Source: Thalassotalea_B sp049613795
GTDB taxonomy: Bacteria; Pseudomonadota; Gammaproteobacteria; Enterobacterales; Alteromonadaceae
Reading direction: 5' to 3'
DNA length: 5,654 nt
Assembly: GCA_049613795.1 (NCBI GenBank)
Contig: JBMZCX010000109.1
Span: forward strand, 1 to 5,654
Shown: piece after piece, positions 1 through 5,654 of the stretch
How the letters are laid out: each line of letters opens with the position of its first letter
Numbering within the stretch: the stretch's first letter is position 1
Translations under genes and position numbers: made by a program
The notes under the pieces: model-generated
Seen by the model: the letters and a program-made list of their open reading frames with translations, nothing else
What the model was told of the DNA's origin: nothing
Database searches by the model: none

Positions 1-2403
1 CAGTGATGCATTTAGTTCATCTTTTAATGTATCGACCACACGATTAACGACATCGGTAATGTCTTTTTCTTCAAGTGTTTTCTCCTGATCTTGTAAAGTC
101 ATCGCTATTGCTAAGCTCTTAAAACCAGGCTCGATACCGTTACCTTGGTATACATCAAACAAGTTTAGATCAATTAGAAAATTTCCGCCAACCTTTTCAA
201 TGAGTTGTAACACTTTTTTTGCATCTACTTGCTCTTCAACAACCACTGCAATGTCACGTCGATTTGACGGAAAGCGAGATATATCACTGGCTTCAGGGAG
301 TTTTCTTGTTGATATTTCAGACAATAATAGTTCAAAAATTAATGTTCTGCCATTTAACCCTAATTTTCTTTCTAATTCAGGGTGTAAGCTACCAAGATAA
401 CCAACTAAACGGCCATTATTATGAATAGCCGCCGTTTGTCCGGGATGTAACGCTGAAATTTCAGCTGATGAAAACTCAAACGACGCGGCATTAGCAGTTA
501 GCGACAATAACGCCTCAACGTCTGCTTTAATATCATAGAAATCAGCCGCGGCTTTTTCCATTGACCAATGTTCGTCTTGACGAGCACCACTGATCACTCC
601 CGATAATAACGCTTCTTGGCGAACTCCATTTTCTGCACTTTCATCAGGAATAAAGCGTAAACCTGTTTCAAATAAACGAACACGAGTTTGCTGACGATTT
701 TGATTATAAACAACCGACTGCAATAATCCTGTCCATAAGCTCACACGCATCTCTGACATTTCAGATGAAATTGGGTGAGGTAATGTCATTACGGCTTGTT
801 CAGGATGAATTAGGCGCTGTATTTTAGGGTCAACAAAACTGTAAGTGATCGCTTCTTGAAAACCTCTATTCACTAGCGTTTGACGCATTTGCGTTAAAGG
901 CAATATCGCTTCTTTTTGCTCACGCATCGCTAATGTTGCTTTTGGCGACACATTAGGAATGTTGTTATAGCCAAAAATCCGCGCGACTTCTTCAATTAAA
1001 TCAACTTCAATTGAAATATCAAAACGATAAGCAGGAACGGTTACCGTCCAGGTATTCTCTATAAAACTTACTTCAAAGCCCAAGCGTGTTAAAATTTCAT
1101 TCACATTGTCATCATTAATATGATGACCAATACGACCGTCTAATTTTTCACGGCGCAAAGTCACTGTTTTCGCTTGCGGTAAATGCTCTTGATGCACTGC
1201 TTCAACAACAGGGCCTGCTTCACCACCTACTATTTCAAGTAATAATTGCGTTGCTCGCTCCATCGCGTCTCGCTGTAACTGCGGGTCAATACCACGTTCA
1301 TAACGATGTGAAGAATCTGTATGTAAACCGTATTTACGGGCTTTCCCTAAAATAGCGAGCGGAGCAAAAAAGGCACTTTCTAAAAAGATATCTTTAGTAT
1401 CAGCTTGTACACCCGAATGTAAACCGCCAAAAATGCCCGCCATAGCTAGTGCCTGCCCTGTTTCAGCATTGTCACTAGCAATAACTAATGTTTCTGGCGT
1501 TAGTGTGACTTCATTTTCATCAAGTAATACCAGTTTTTCCCCTTCATTGGCGTAACGTACATTAATGCCCGCATCTAACTTTGCTAGGTCAAAGGCATGC
1601 ATAGGGTGACCTTGCTCAAGTAATACATAGTTAGTAACGTCAACAACAGGGTCAATTGAACGCGTACCACAACGACGAAGCTTTTCAACCATCCATAATG
1701 GAGTTTGCGCATTAACGTTAATGTTTTTAATAACACGACCTAAGTAACGAGGACACGCTTGCCCTGCACTAATGGTAATATCGCGCGTATCATCAATTGT
1801 AGGCGTTACTGGCGTAATAACAGGTTCAGTGACACTTAAGCTATTTAATACACCCACTTCACGCGCTAAGCCTTTAAGGCCTAAACAGTCGCCACGGTTA
1901 GCGGTTAAATCTACGTCGATAGTAACATCGTCTAAGTCTAAATATTCACGTACACAAGTACCTAATGGTGCATCTTGCGCTAGTTCCATAATGCCATCGG
2001 CACTTTCTGCTAAACCAATTTCAGATTCGCTACACAACATACCATGTGAGGGTACGCCACGAAGTTTAGCTTTTTTAATTTTAAAATTGCCCGGCAACAC
2101 CGCGCCAACAGTTGCCACCGCTACTTTTAGTCCTAAACGGCAGTTTTTCGCACCACAAACGATGTCGACTAACTCACCATCATTAAAGTCAGGTCCTAAG
2201 TTGATTTTTGTTACTTGTAGTTTGTCTGCATCAGGATGTGGGCCACATTCAACCACTTCACCAATTAATACACCGGTAAATTCGCCCGCAACAGGGTCAA
2301 CAGCATCAACTTCTAAGCCAGCCATTGTAATTTGATGAGCTAACTCATCTGAAGATATTGCAGGGTTTACCCACTCACGTAACCAAGATTCACTAAATTT
2401 CAT
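1..2403 (-). CDS. pheT: Phenylalanyl-tRNA synthetase beta subunit (3' end cut off by window edge)
   Basis: Beta subunit of the cytoplasmic (alpha-beta)2 phenylalanine-tRNA ligase; it binds tRNA-Phe and hydrolyses mischarged Tyr-tRNA-Phe. I translated the frame throughout: 801 codons are open from ATG to the window edge, with no stop or frameshift. The visible end, DELNASL, matches the end of E. coli PheT (ASLRD, 795 aa), so only a few codons are missing. Domains in order: N-terminal segment 1-38; tRNA-binding OB fold about 39-150 (HPDADKL at 56-62); B3/B4 editing domain about 212-385, with GHPMHAFD at 265-272, IFGG near 324 and TDSSHRYERG at 362-371; B5 domain about 402-478, ending near ARIFGYNNIP; catalytic-like core about 480-690; C-terminal FDX-ACB domain from about 707 (RFPSNRRDIAVV). 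The editing-pocket Glu (E342) and Thr (T362) are present; position 364 is Ser where I recall Ala in E. coli. The start is fixed by AGGA 9 bases upstream, overlapping the pheS stop. Identification is secure. Confidence 0.98.
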   Translation of the reverse strand, partial: MKFSESWLREWVNPAISSDELAHQITMAGLEVDAVDPVAGEFTGVLIGEVVECGPHPDADKLQVTKINLGPDFNDGELVDIVCGAKNCRLGLKVAVATVGAVLPGNFKIKKAKLRGVPSHGMLCSESEIGLAESADGIMELAQDAPLGTCVREYLDLDDVTIDVDLTANRGDCLGLKGLAREVGVLNSLSVTEPVITPVTPTIDDTRDITISAGQACPRYLGRVIKNINVNAQTPLWMVEKLRRCGTRSIDPVVDVTNYVLLEQGHPMHAFDLAKLDAGINVRYANEGEKLVLLDENEVTLTPETLVIASDNAETGQALAMAGIFGGLHSGVQADTKDIFLESAFFAPLAILGKARKYGLHTDSSHRYERGIDPQLQRDAMERATQLLLEIVGGEAGPVVEAVHQEHLPQAKTVTLRREKLDGRIGHHINDDNVNEILTRLGFEVSFIENTWTVTVPAYRFDISIEVDLIEEVARIFGYNNIPNVSPKATLAMREQKEAILPLTQMRQTLVNRGFQEAITYSFVDPKIQRLIHPEQAVMTLPHPISSEMSEMRVSLWTGLLQSVVYNQNRQQTRVRLFETGLRFIPDESAENGVRQEALLSGVISGARQDEHWSMEKAAADFYDIKADVEALLSLTANAASFEFSSAEISALHPGQTAAIHNNGRLVGYLGSLHPELERKLGLNGRTLIFELLLSEISTRKLPEASDISRFPSNRRDIAVVVEEQVDAKKVLQLIEKVGGNFLIDLNLFDVYQGNGIEPGFKSLAIAMTLQDQEKTLEEKDITDVVNRVVDTLKDELNASL

Positions 2404-2410
2404 TGTTGGC

Positions 2411-2416
2411 TTTCCT
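2411..2416 (-). promoter_or_regulatory. pheT ribosome binding site overlapping the pheS stop codon
   Basis: The minus-strand sequence AGGAAA lies 7 bases before the pheT ATG, and its first two bases belong to the pheS TAG stop codon. The overlap supports the chosen pheT start and suggests that ribosomes finishing pheS can hand over to pheT, keeping the two subunits in balance. The coupling is inference; the overlap is seen directly. Confidence 0.75.
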
Positions 2417-3395
2417 ACTTGAACTGTTTTAAGAAGCGAAGATCGTTTTCAAAGAATGCGCGTAAGTCATTCACACCGTAGCGCAACATAGTTAAACGCT
2501 CAACACCCATACCAAAAGCAAAGCCTGTGTAGACTTCAGGGTCAATACCTACAGATTTAAGAACATTTGGGTGAACCATGCCACAGCCTAATACTTCAAG
2601 CCATTTGCCATTTTTACCCATTACATCGACTTCAGCTGAAGGTTCAGTAAAAGGAAAGTAAGAAGGGCGAAAACGAATTTCTAAGTCTTCTTCAAAAAAG
2701 TGATGTAAAAAGTCATGCAAAATGCCTTTTAAATGGGTAAAACTCACATCTTTATCAACCATTAAACCTTCAACCTGATGAAACATTGGTGTATGCGTTT
2801 GGTCATAATCATTACGATAAACTTTACCCGGTGAGATAATACGTAATGGTGGTTGCTCTTTTTCCATTGTACGAATTTGTACACCTGAAGTTTGTGTACG
2901 CAATACTAATTTCGGGTTGAAATAAAAGGTATCGTGATCTTGGCGAGCAGGATGATGTTCAGGAATATTTAGCGCGTCAAAGTTATGAAAATCATCTTCA
3001 ACTTCAGGTCCTTGCTTTACTGAAAAGCCTAAGTCACCAAAAAAGCTTTCAATGCGTTCAATAGTACGAGTAACAGGATGCAAACCACCTTGTTCACTTG
3101 TACGCCCCGGTAAGGTTACATCAATAGACTCTGCTGCAAGTTGCTTTTTAATCACTTCTGCGCGTAATAATTCTCCGCGTTCAGTTAATAATTTTTGTAC
3201 TTGTTGTTTAGCAATATTTATTACTTGCCCTGCTTTCGGCTTTTCTTCTTTTGGTAACTTACTTAAGCCTTTCATCTGCTCAGTAAACAAACCTTTTTTA
3301 CCTAAAAAGTTAACACGAACTTGATCAAGCTCGGTTGGATCCGTTGCAGCAGCAATGGCTTCTTCTGCCTGCAAAATTATATCGTCTAAATTCAT
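2415..3395 (-). CDS. pheS: Phenylalanyl-tRNA synthetase alpha subunit
   Basis: Catalytic alpha subunit of phenylalanine-tRNA ligase, a class II aminoacyl-tRNA synthetase that activates phenylalanine with ATP and transfers it to tRNA-Phe. The protein is 326 aa, one shorter than E. coli PheS (327 aa). Residues 1 to about 85 form the charged helical N-terminal arm (coiled coil) that contacts tRNA. The catalytic domain follows: LRTQTSGVQIRT at 165-176, the motif 2 region YRNDYDQTHTPMFHQVEG at 193-210, RFRPSYFPFTEPSAEVD at 241-257, and motif 3 GFAFGMGVERLTMLRYG at 291-307. Ala293 corresponds to E. coli Ala294, the residue that sets the size of the phenylalanine pocket, so a normal pocket is expected. 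The C-terminus (FFENDLRFLKQFK) is essentially that of E. coli. A good Shine-Dalgarno precedes the ATG, and pheT follows after 11 bases. Confidence 0.99.
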   Translation of the reverse strand: MNLDDIILQAEEAIAAATDPTELDQVRVNFLGKKGLFTEQMKGLSKLPKEEKPKAGQVINIAKQQVQKLLTERGELLRAEVIKKQLAAESIDVTLPGRTSEQGGLHPVTRTIERIESFFGDLGFSVKQGPEVEDDFHNFDALNIPEHHPARQDHDTFYFNPKLVLRTQTSGVQIRTMEKEQPPLRIISPGKVYRNDYDQTHTPMFHQVEGLMVDKDVSFTHLKGILHDFLHHFFEEDLEIRFRPSYFPFTEPSAEVDVMGKNGKWLEVLGCGMVHPNVLKSVGIDPEVYTGFAFGMGVERLTMLRYGVNDLRAFFENDLRFLKQFK

Positions 3396-3397
3396 GA

Positions 3398-3405
3398 TTT
3401 CCTCT
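3398..3405 (-). promoter_or_regulatory. pheS ribosome binding site
   Basis: The minus strand reads AGAGGAAA immediately upstream of the pheS ATG. The AGAGG core ends 5 bases before the start codon. It is the only strong purine-rich site nearby and it confirms the start at 3395. Confidence 0.75.
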
Positions 3406-3464
3406 GAAGCGACTCTTTATGTCACGCTTTGGGTAGACTTTGTTATTAATAAAAATGGACACTG

Positions 3465-3493
3465 ATTCTACACAAAAAACAGGTGAAAAAGTA
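3465..3493 (-). promoter_or_regulatory. Weak candidate promoter for pheST
   Basis: The minus strand carries TAGAAT (3465-3470), five of six matches to a sigma-70 -10 box, about 70 bases before the pheS ATG. The segment at the -35 position (TACTTT, 3488-3493, 17-base spacer) matches poorly. A promoter is required somewhere in 3396-3654, because the next gene upstream points the other way. This is the nearest candidate; a start upstream of the hairpin at 3486-3512 is equally possible. Confidence 0.25.
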
Positions 3494-3512
3494 GAGCTAA
3501 AGCTCGCTTTTT
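3486..3512 (-). terminator. Terminator-like hairpin upstream of pheS (possible attenuator)
   Basis: On the minus strand an arm AAAAAGCGAGC pairs with GCTCTACTTTTT around a TTTA loop: six A/G-T/C pairs, a small 1x2 internal loop, then a GAGC/GCTC core. The run of T at the 3' arm gives it the shape of an intrinsic terminator, though the GC core is only four pairs. It is nearly symmetrical and could act on either strand. Lying about 90 bases before pheS, it could be an attenuator for pheST or a barrier to transcripts arriving from the 3655 gene region. The structure is seen; the role is inferred. Confidence 0.35.
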
Positions 3513-3552
3513 AATGATTAACACTCAACAAAATCTCATTTTATTTATTATC

Positions 3553-3567
3553 TTAAAAAAAGCGCAT
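3553..3567 (-). other. Possible four-codon leader peptide (MRFF) ahead of pheST
   Basis: A minus-strand mini-ORF reads ATG CGC TTT TTT TAA, with two consecutive phenylalanine codons, about 40 bases upstream of the hairpin at 3486-3512. E. coli pheST is preceded by pheM, a leader peptide rich in phenylalanine codons that controls an attenuator, so the position is suggestive. Against it: there is no recognisable Shine-Dalgarno, the ORF has only four codons, and TTT runs are common in AT-rich spacers. I list it as a lead only. Confidence 0.15.
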
Positions 3568-3586
3568 TATTGAGCTGATTCACAAC

Positions 3587-3592
3587 TATAAT
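3587..3592 (+). promoter_or_regulatory. Candidate -10 box for the exported-protein gene
   Basis: A perfect TATAAT lies 62 bases upstream of the ATG at 3655. The hexamer 17 bases before it (GCATTA) is a poor -35 match. The site is divergent from pheS, as expected for the promoter of the plus-strand gene. A perfect -10 box can occur by chance in AT-rich spacers, so confidence is modest. Confidence 0.35.
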
Positions 3593-3654
3593 AAATTATC
3601 CTGTTGAAGTTTATGTATTCGGGATTAACGAGTTAACAACAAGGAATCTAATCA

Positions 3655-4212
3655 ATGAAAATTCAAATTATTACAGTAACGATACTGCTCAATATATATT
3701 CAGTTGCGCTTTTCGCCAATGAGTCTGCTCAAGTTAAAATAGCTCGTGCACAGTCAGCAGCGCCTAAATCTATTAGTGACAATGCAACTATTTTAGATAC
3801 TAGCGGTGTTATATTACAAGAAGGTAACAACGGCTGGACTTGCTTACCTGACACCTTGCCCAACGATAATAACCCTATTTGTAACGATGCAACATGGATG
3901 GCATTATTTAAAGCGTTAAGTACAAAAGCCCCTTTTACTCCTGAACGAATTGGTATTTCGTACATGTTAAAAGGAGACTTTGGTGCTGGTGTTAGTAATT
4001 CAAACCCATATCATCAAGATCATAAAAATGCAAAAGACTATGTTGAAACAGGCCCACACTTAATGATTATTGTCCCCAAAGCAATGCTTAAAGGTTTACC
4101 TGAAAGTCCTTCCGAGGGTGGCCCTTATGTGATGTGGGGCGATACTCCCTATGCACATATTATGGTGCCAATAGATAATAGTAAGATAGTGATGCAAGGG
4201 CATCAGCATTAA
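3655..4212 (+). CDS. Conserved exported protein of unknown function
   Basis: A 185-aa protein whose name and function I do not recognise. Residues 1-21 look like a Sec signal peptide: Lys2, a hydrophobic stretch, and a plausible signal peptidase I site after ALFA (18-21), giving a mature protein of about 164 aa in the periplasm or outside the cell. No other membrane segment is visible. The mature part has family-like motifs: GWTCLPD at 60-66, CND at 76-78, GISYMLKGD at 100-108, SNSNPYH at 114-120, VETGPHLMIIVP at 130-141 and GGPYVMWGDTPYAHIMVP at 155-172. I recall similar short exported hypothetical proteins in other proteobacteria but could not search. Cys63 and Cys76 are the only cysteines and could form a disulfide; His120, 123, 135, 168, 183 and 185 could bind a metal. 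AAGGA at 3641-3645, 9 bases upstream, supports the start. The gene stands alone, divergent from pheS and convergent with purC. Confidence 0.85.
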   Translation: MKIQIITVTILLNIYSVALFANESAQVKIARAQSAAPKSISDNATILDTSGVILQEGNNGWTCLPDTLPNDNNPICNDATWMALFKALSTKAPFTPERIGISYMLKGDFGAGVSNSNPYHQDHKNAKDYVETGPHLMIIVPKAMLKGLPESPSEGGPYVMWGDTPYAHIMVPIDNSKIVMQGHQH

Positions 4213-4254
4213 TTAATGATTTTATTACGTTAAAGTTTATAACCATAAAACAAT

Positions 4255-4277
4255 AAAACCCGCATACAGCGGGTTTC
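4255..4277. terminator. Bidirectional intrinsic terminator between the exported-protein gene and purC
   Basis: A perfect 8-bp stem, AAACCCGC (4256-4263) with GCGGGTTT (4269-4276), encloses the loop ATACA. The plus-strand tail is TTTCATTTAC. The minus-strand tail is richer in T (TTTTATTGTTTTATGG). The hairpin lies about 26 bases after the purC stop and 43 bases after the stop of the plus-strand gene, so it can end both convergent transcripts, probably more strongly for purC. Confidence 0.85.
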
Positions 4278-4302
4278 ATTTACATAAACTGAATAAGAAG
4301 TA

Positions 4303-5406
4303 CTAATCTATTAAGTCGTATTGGTCACGTAATATCGCGATAATATCGGCTTTAGGGTTGTCGCTTAGCACTATTTTCTCACCCGTAATTTTTTCAGCAA
4401 TATCAATGTAGGTTTTAGACACTTGCATTAATACCTCTGTTGGTAATTCATTATCAGATGCCAATGCATTACGTTCATCCATTCTGTCTTTGTTTAACAA
4501 AATATCAGGGTCGGGGAAGTGCGATAGCAGTAATTGTCGAAAACCTTCTTTAGAGTTTTCTACAACATTACCGTTGCGGTATTCTTGACCATCCCATATG
4601 CGTGATGAGTCTGGCGTGCCGACTTCATCCATATAAATTAACTTATCGTTGCCCGCTTTGTCTTTTACGTAGCCAAATTCAAACTTGGTATCAATAAATA
4701 CTTGATCTAACTTAGCCAGTGCCCCTGCAATAACGCTAAAGCCATCTTCCAGTAGTTTTTCATACAAGCTGATGTCGCTTGCTGATTTAAAATTAAAAGC
4801 GGCAAAGTTTTCTTCAATGTTTTTACGAGTAATATTAACATCATCAACAGCAGGAACCCCTGGAATTCCCTCTAAAATACCTTTGGTTGAAGGGGTTTGT
4901 AATAGCGTAGGAAGTTTGCTGTCTTTTGCTAACCCTTCAGGCAATTCAATGCCACAAAAATTTCGCTCGCCTTTAACATATGAGCGCCACATAGACCCCG
5001 TAATATATTGACGACATATCGCTTCAATCATTACTGGCTGTGCTTTTTGTACAATCCAGACAAAAGGATGTGGAATATCGAGAATATGGCTATCAGCAAG
5101 CCCTTGTTCTTTAAATAATTTAAACCAATGGTTTGAAATAGCATTAAGCGCCGCGCCTTTACCCGGTACACCGCGCATTCCGCCCTCTCCCTGCCAAATA
5201 CAATCGAAAGCAGAAATACGGTCGCTGATCACCATAATCGCTAATGGCGTATCACTTGGGACATTGTAAGACTTTTCTTCTATTAATCGACGGCTGTCTT
5301 CCTCAGTTAACCAATAAACTGAGCGTACTTTACCACTATGAACTGGCTTGTTAGTGCGGATCGGCAAGTCGTTATTTACTGCTAAAACTTTATCTGCAAG
5401 ACTCAT
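4303..5406 (-). CDS. purC: Phosphoribosylaminoimidazole-succinocarboxamide synthase (SAICAR synthetase), long form
   Basis: Cytoplasmic enzyme of de novo purine synthesis that joins CAIR and aspartate, using ATP, to give SAICAR. The 367-aa product has the SAICAR synthetase motifs in order: nucleotide-binding GKVRSVY at 25-31, SDRISAFD at 61-68, PGKGAALNAISNHWF at 81-95, EAICRQYITGSMWRSY at 128-143, PSTKG at 172-176, DTKFEFGY at 239-246, and MDEVGTPDSSRIW at 259-271. It is much longer than E. coli PurC (237 aa). The TPDSSR motif resembles the eukaryotic Ade1 type, and there is an extra C-terminal region after about 300. I recall near-identical 367-aa enzymes in Vibrio and related marine gammaproteobacteria, so this appears to be their normal form. 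AAAGG at 5416-5420, 9 bases upstream, supports the start. The gene seems to be a single transcription unit: a terminator precedes it after rplT and another follows it. I saw no clear PurR operator. Confidence 0.96.
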   Translation of the reverse strand: MSLADKVLAVNNDLPIRTNKPVHSGKVRSVYWLTEEDSRRLIEEKSYNVPSDTPLAIMVISDRISAFDCIWQGEGGMRGVPGKGAALNAISNHWFKLFKEQGLADSHILDIPHPFVWIVQKAQPVMIEAICRQYITGSMWRSYVKGERNFCGIELPEGLAKDSKLPTLLQTPSTKGILEGIPGVPAVDDVNITRKNIEENFAAFNFKSASDISLYEKLLEDGFSVIAGALAKLDQVFIDTKFEFGYVKDKAGNDKLIYMDEVGTPDSSRIWDGQEYRNGNVVENSKEGFRQLLLSHFPDPDILLNKDRMDERNALASDNELPTEVLMQVSKTYIDIAEKITGEKIVLSDNPKADIIAILRDQYDLID

Positions 5407-5415
5407 GAAATTTAA

Positions 5416-5460
5416 CCTTTAAAGAAAATGTTAATATTTAACTAAAATGACTAGAGACAA
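5416..5460 (-). promoter_or_regulatory. Candidate purC promoter and ribosome binding site
   Basis: The minus strand has TTGTCT (5455-5460), an 18-base spacer and TATTAA (5431-5436), each four of six matches to the sigma-70 consensus. The predicted start near 5424 would leave a leader of about 20 bases carrying the Shine-Dalgarno AAAGG (5416-5420). The site lies between the rplT terminator and the purC ATG, where a promoter is expected. No riboswitch would fit in this short leader. Confidence 0.4.
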
Positions 5461-5500
5461 TAACCCCGTGGACATAGCTCTTTTAGGTAAATATTAAAAC

Positions 5501-5528
5501 AGAAAAGGACGCCTAAGCGTCCTTTCCT
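5501..5528 (-). terminator. Intrinsic terminator after rplT
   Basis: The minus strand forms AAAGGACGC (5525-5517), loop TTAG, GCGTCCTTT (5512-5504). This 9-bp perfect stem extends to 12 bp with one G-U pair. It is followed by TTTT within a few bases (minus strand, about 5500-5496). It begins 17 bases after the rplT stop, so it should end the rplT transcript and separate it from purC. Confidence 0.85.
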
Positions 5529-5544
5529 CAATAGTGCATCTGAT

Positions 5545-5654
5545 TTATGCTAAAGAAGCTTGCGCTTTTTCAACTAAAACAGTAAACGCTGCTTTATCAT
5601 ATACTGCGATGTCAGCTAGGATCTTACGATCGATTTCAATAGAAGCCTTTTTAA
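5545..5654 (-). CDS. rplT: 50S ribosomal protein L20, C-terminal fragment (5' end beyond window)
   Basis: The last 35 codons and the stop of rplT. The readable peptide begins KKASIEIDRKILADIAVYD and ends VEKAQASLA. It matches the C-terminus of E. coli L20 (118 aa) almost residue for residue, with Tyr for Phe in AVFD and a few other conservative changes. L20 binds 23S rRNA and is needed early in 50S assembly; in E. coli its C-terminal domain also represses its own operon. The rest of the gene, and presumably rpmI and infC, lie beyond the right edge. A strong terminator follows, so this is the end of that operon here. Confidence 0.96.
   Translation of the reverse strand, partial: KKASIEIDRKILADIAVYDKAAFTVLVEKAQASLA

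Noticed and set aside
200..428. Two overlapping plus-strand open frames of 66 and 69 codons
   Set aside because: Both are antisense to the FDX-ACB-coding end of pheT, which is intact in its own frame.
1772..2335. 187-codon plus-strand open frame
   Set aside because: It lies wholly inside pheT on the opposite strand, its translation is low-complexity (Ser, Thr, Pro rich) with no recognisable domain, and it has no convincing ribosome binding site. It is an antisense shadow of pheT.
3052..3324. 90-codon plus-strand open frame
   Set aside because: It is antisense to the N-terminal half of pheS, and the translation shows no domain or signal.
3396..3654. Search of the 259-base pheS upstream region for a T-box, tRNA-like element or mobile-element remnant
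   Set aside because: No T-box core, tRNA fold, target-site duplication or terminal inverted repeat could be recognised. Only the promoter candidates, the hairpin and the weak mini-ORF reported above stood out.
3729..3965. 78-codon minus-strand open frame
   Set aside because: It is antisense to the exported-protein gene, which has the signal peptide, ribosome binding site and plausible motifs; the minus frame has none of these.
4772..5011. 79-codon plus-strand open frame
   Set aside because: It is antisense to the well-conserved centre of purC.
1..5654. Possible undescribed multi-gene system (defence, toxin-antitoxin, biosynthetic cluster)
   Set aside because: Four of the five genes are standard housekeeping genes and the fifth is a lone exported protein. 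No repeats, CRISPR units, integrase or co-directional unknown genes were seen.

Overview
The window is a compact piece of a gammaproteobacterial chromosome. Base composition is AT-rich (about 40% GC by eye). The proteins look most like marine Alteromonadales, probably Colwelliaceae or relatives. That placement rests on remembered family resemblance of PheS, PheT, L20 and the long-form PurC, not on a database search.

Layout, read right to left because most genes are on the minus strand: (1) 5654-5545, the last 35 codons of rplT (ribosomal protein L20), followed by a strong intrinsic terminator at 5501-5528. (2) 5406-4303, a complete 367-residue SAICAR synthetase (PurC, purine biosynthesis) with its own candidate promoter. 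(3) 4255-4277, a hairpin placed to terminate purC from one side and a plus-strand gene from the other. (4) 3655-4212 on the plus strand, a 185-residue exported protein of unknown function. (5) A 259-base intergenic region (3396-3654) between this gene and the divergent pheS, holding candidate promoters, a terminator-like hairpin and a weak leader-peptide candidate. (6) 3395-2415 pheS and 2403-1 pheT, the two subunits of phenylalanyl-tRNA synthetase, 11 bases apart and clearly co-transcribed. pheT runs off the left edge, missing only its last few codons.

PheS and PheT form the (alpha-beta)2 enzyme that charges tRNA-Phe. L20 is a 50S assembly protein. In E. coli rplT lies directly upstream of pheST, separated only by the pheM leader. 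Here the same order and orientation are kept, but purC and an oppositely oriented exported-protein gene sit between them. pheST must therefore have its own promoter.

I found no convincing new multi-gene system, mobile element, CRISPR array, tRNA or rRNA. The less ordinary items are the uncharacterised exported protein, the possible pheST leader structure and the interrupted rplT-pheST neighbourhood.
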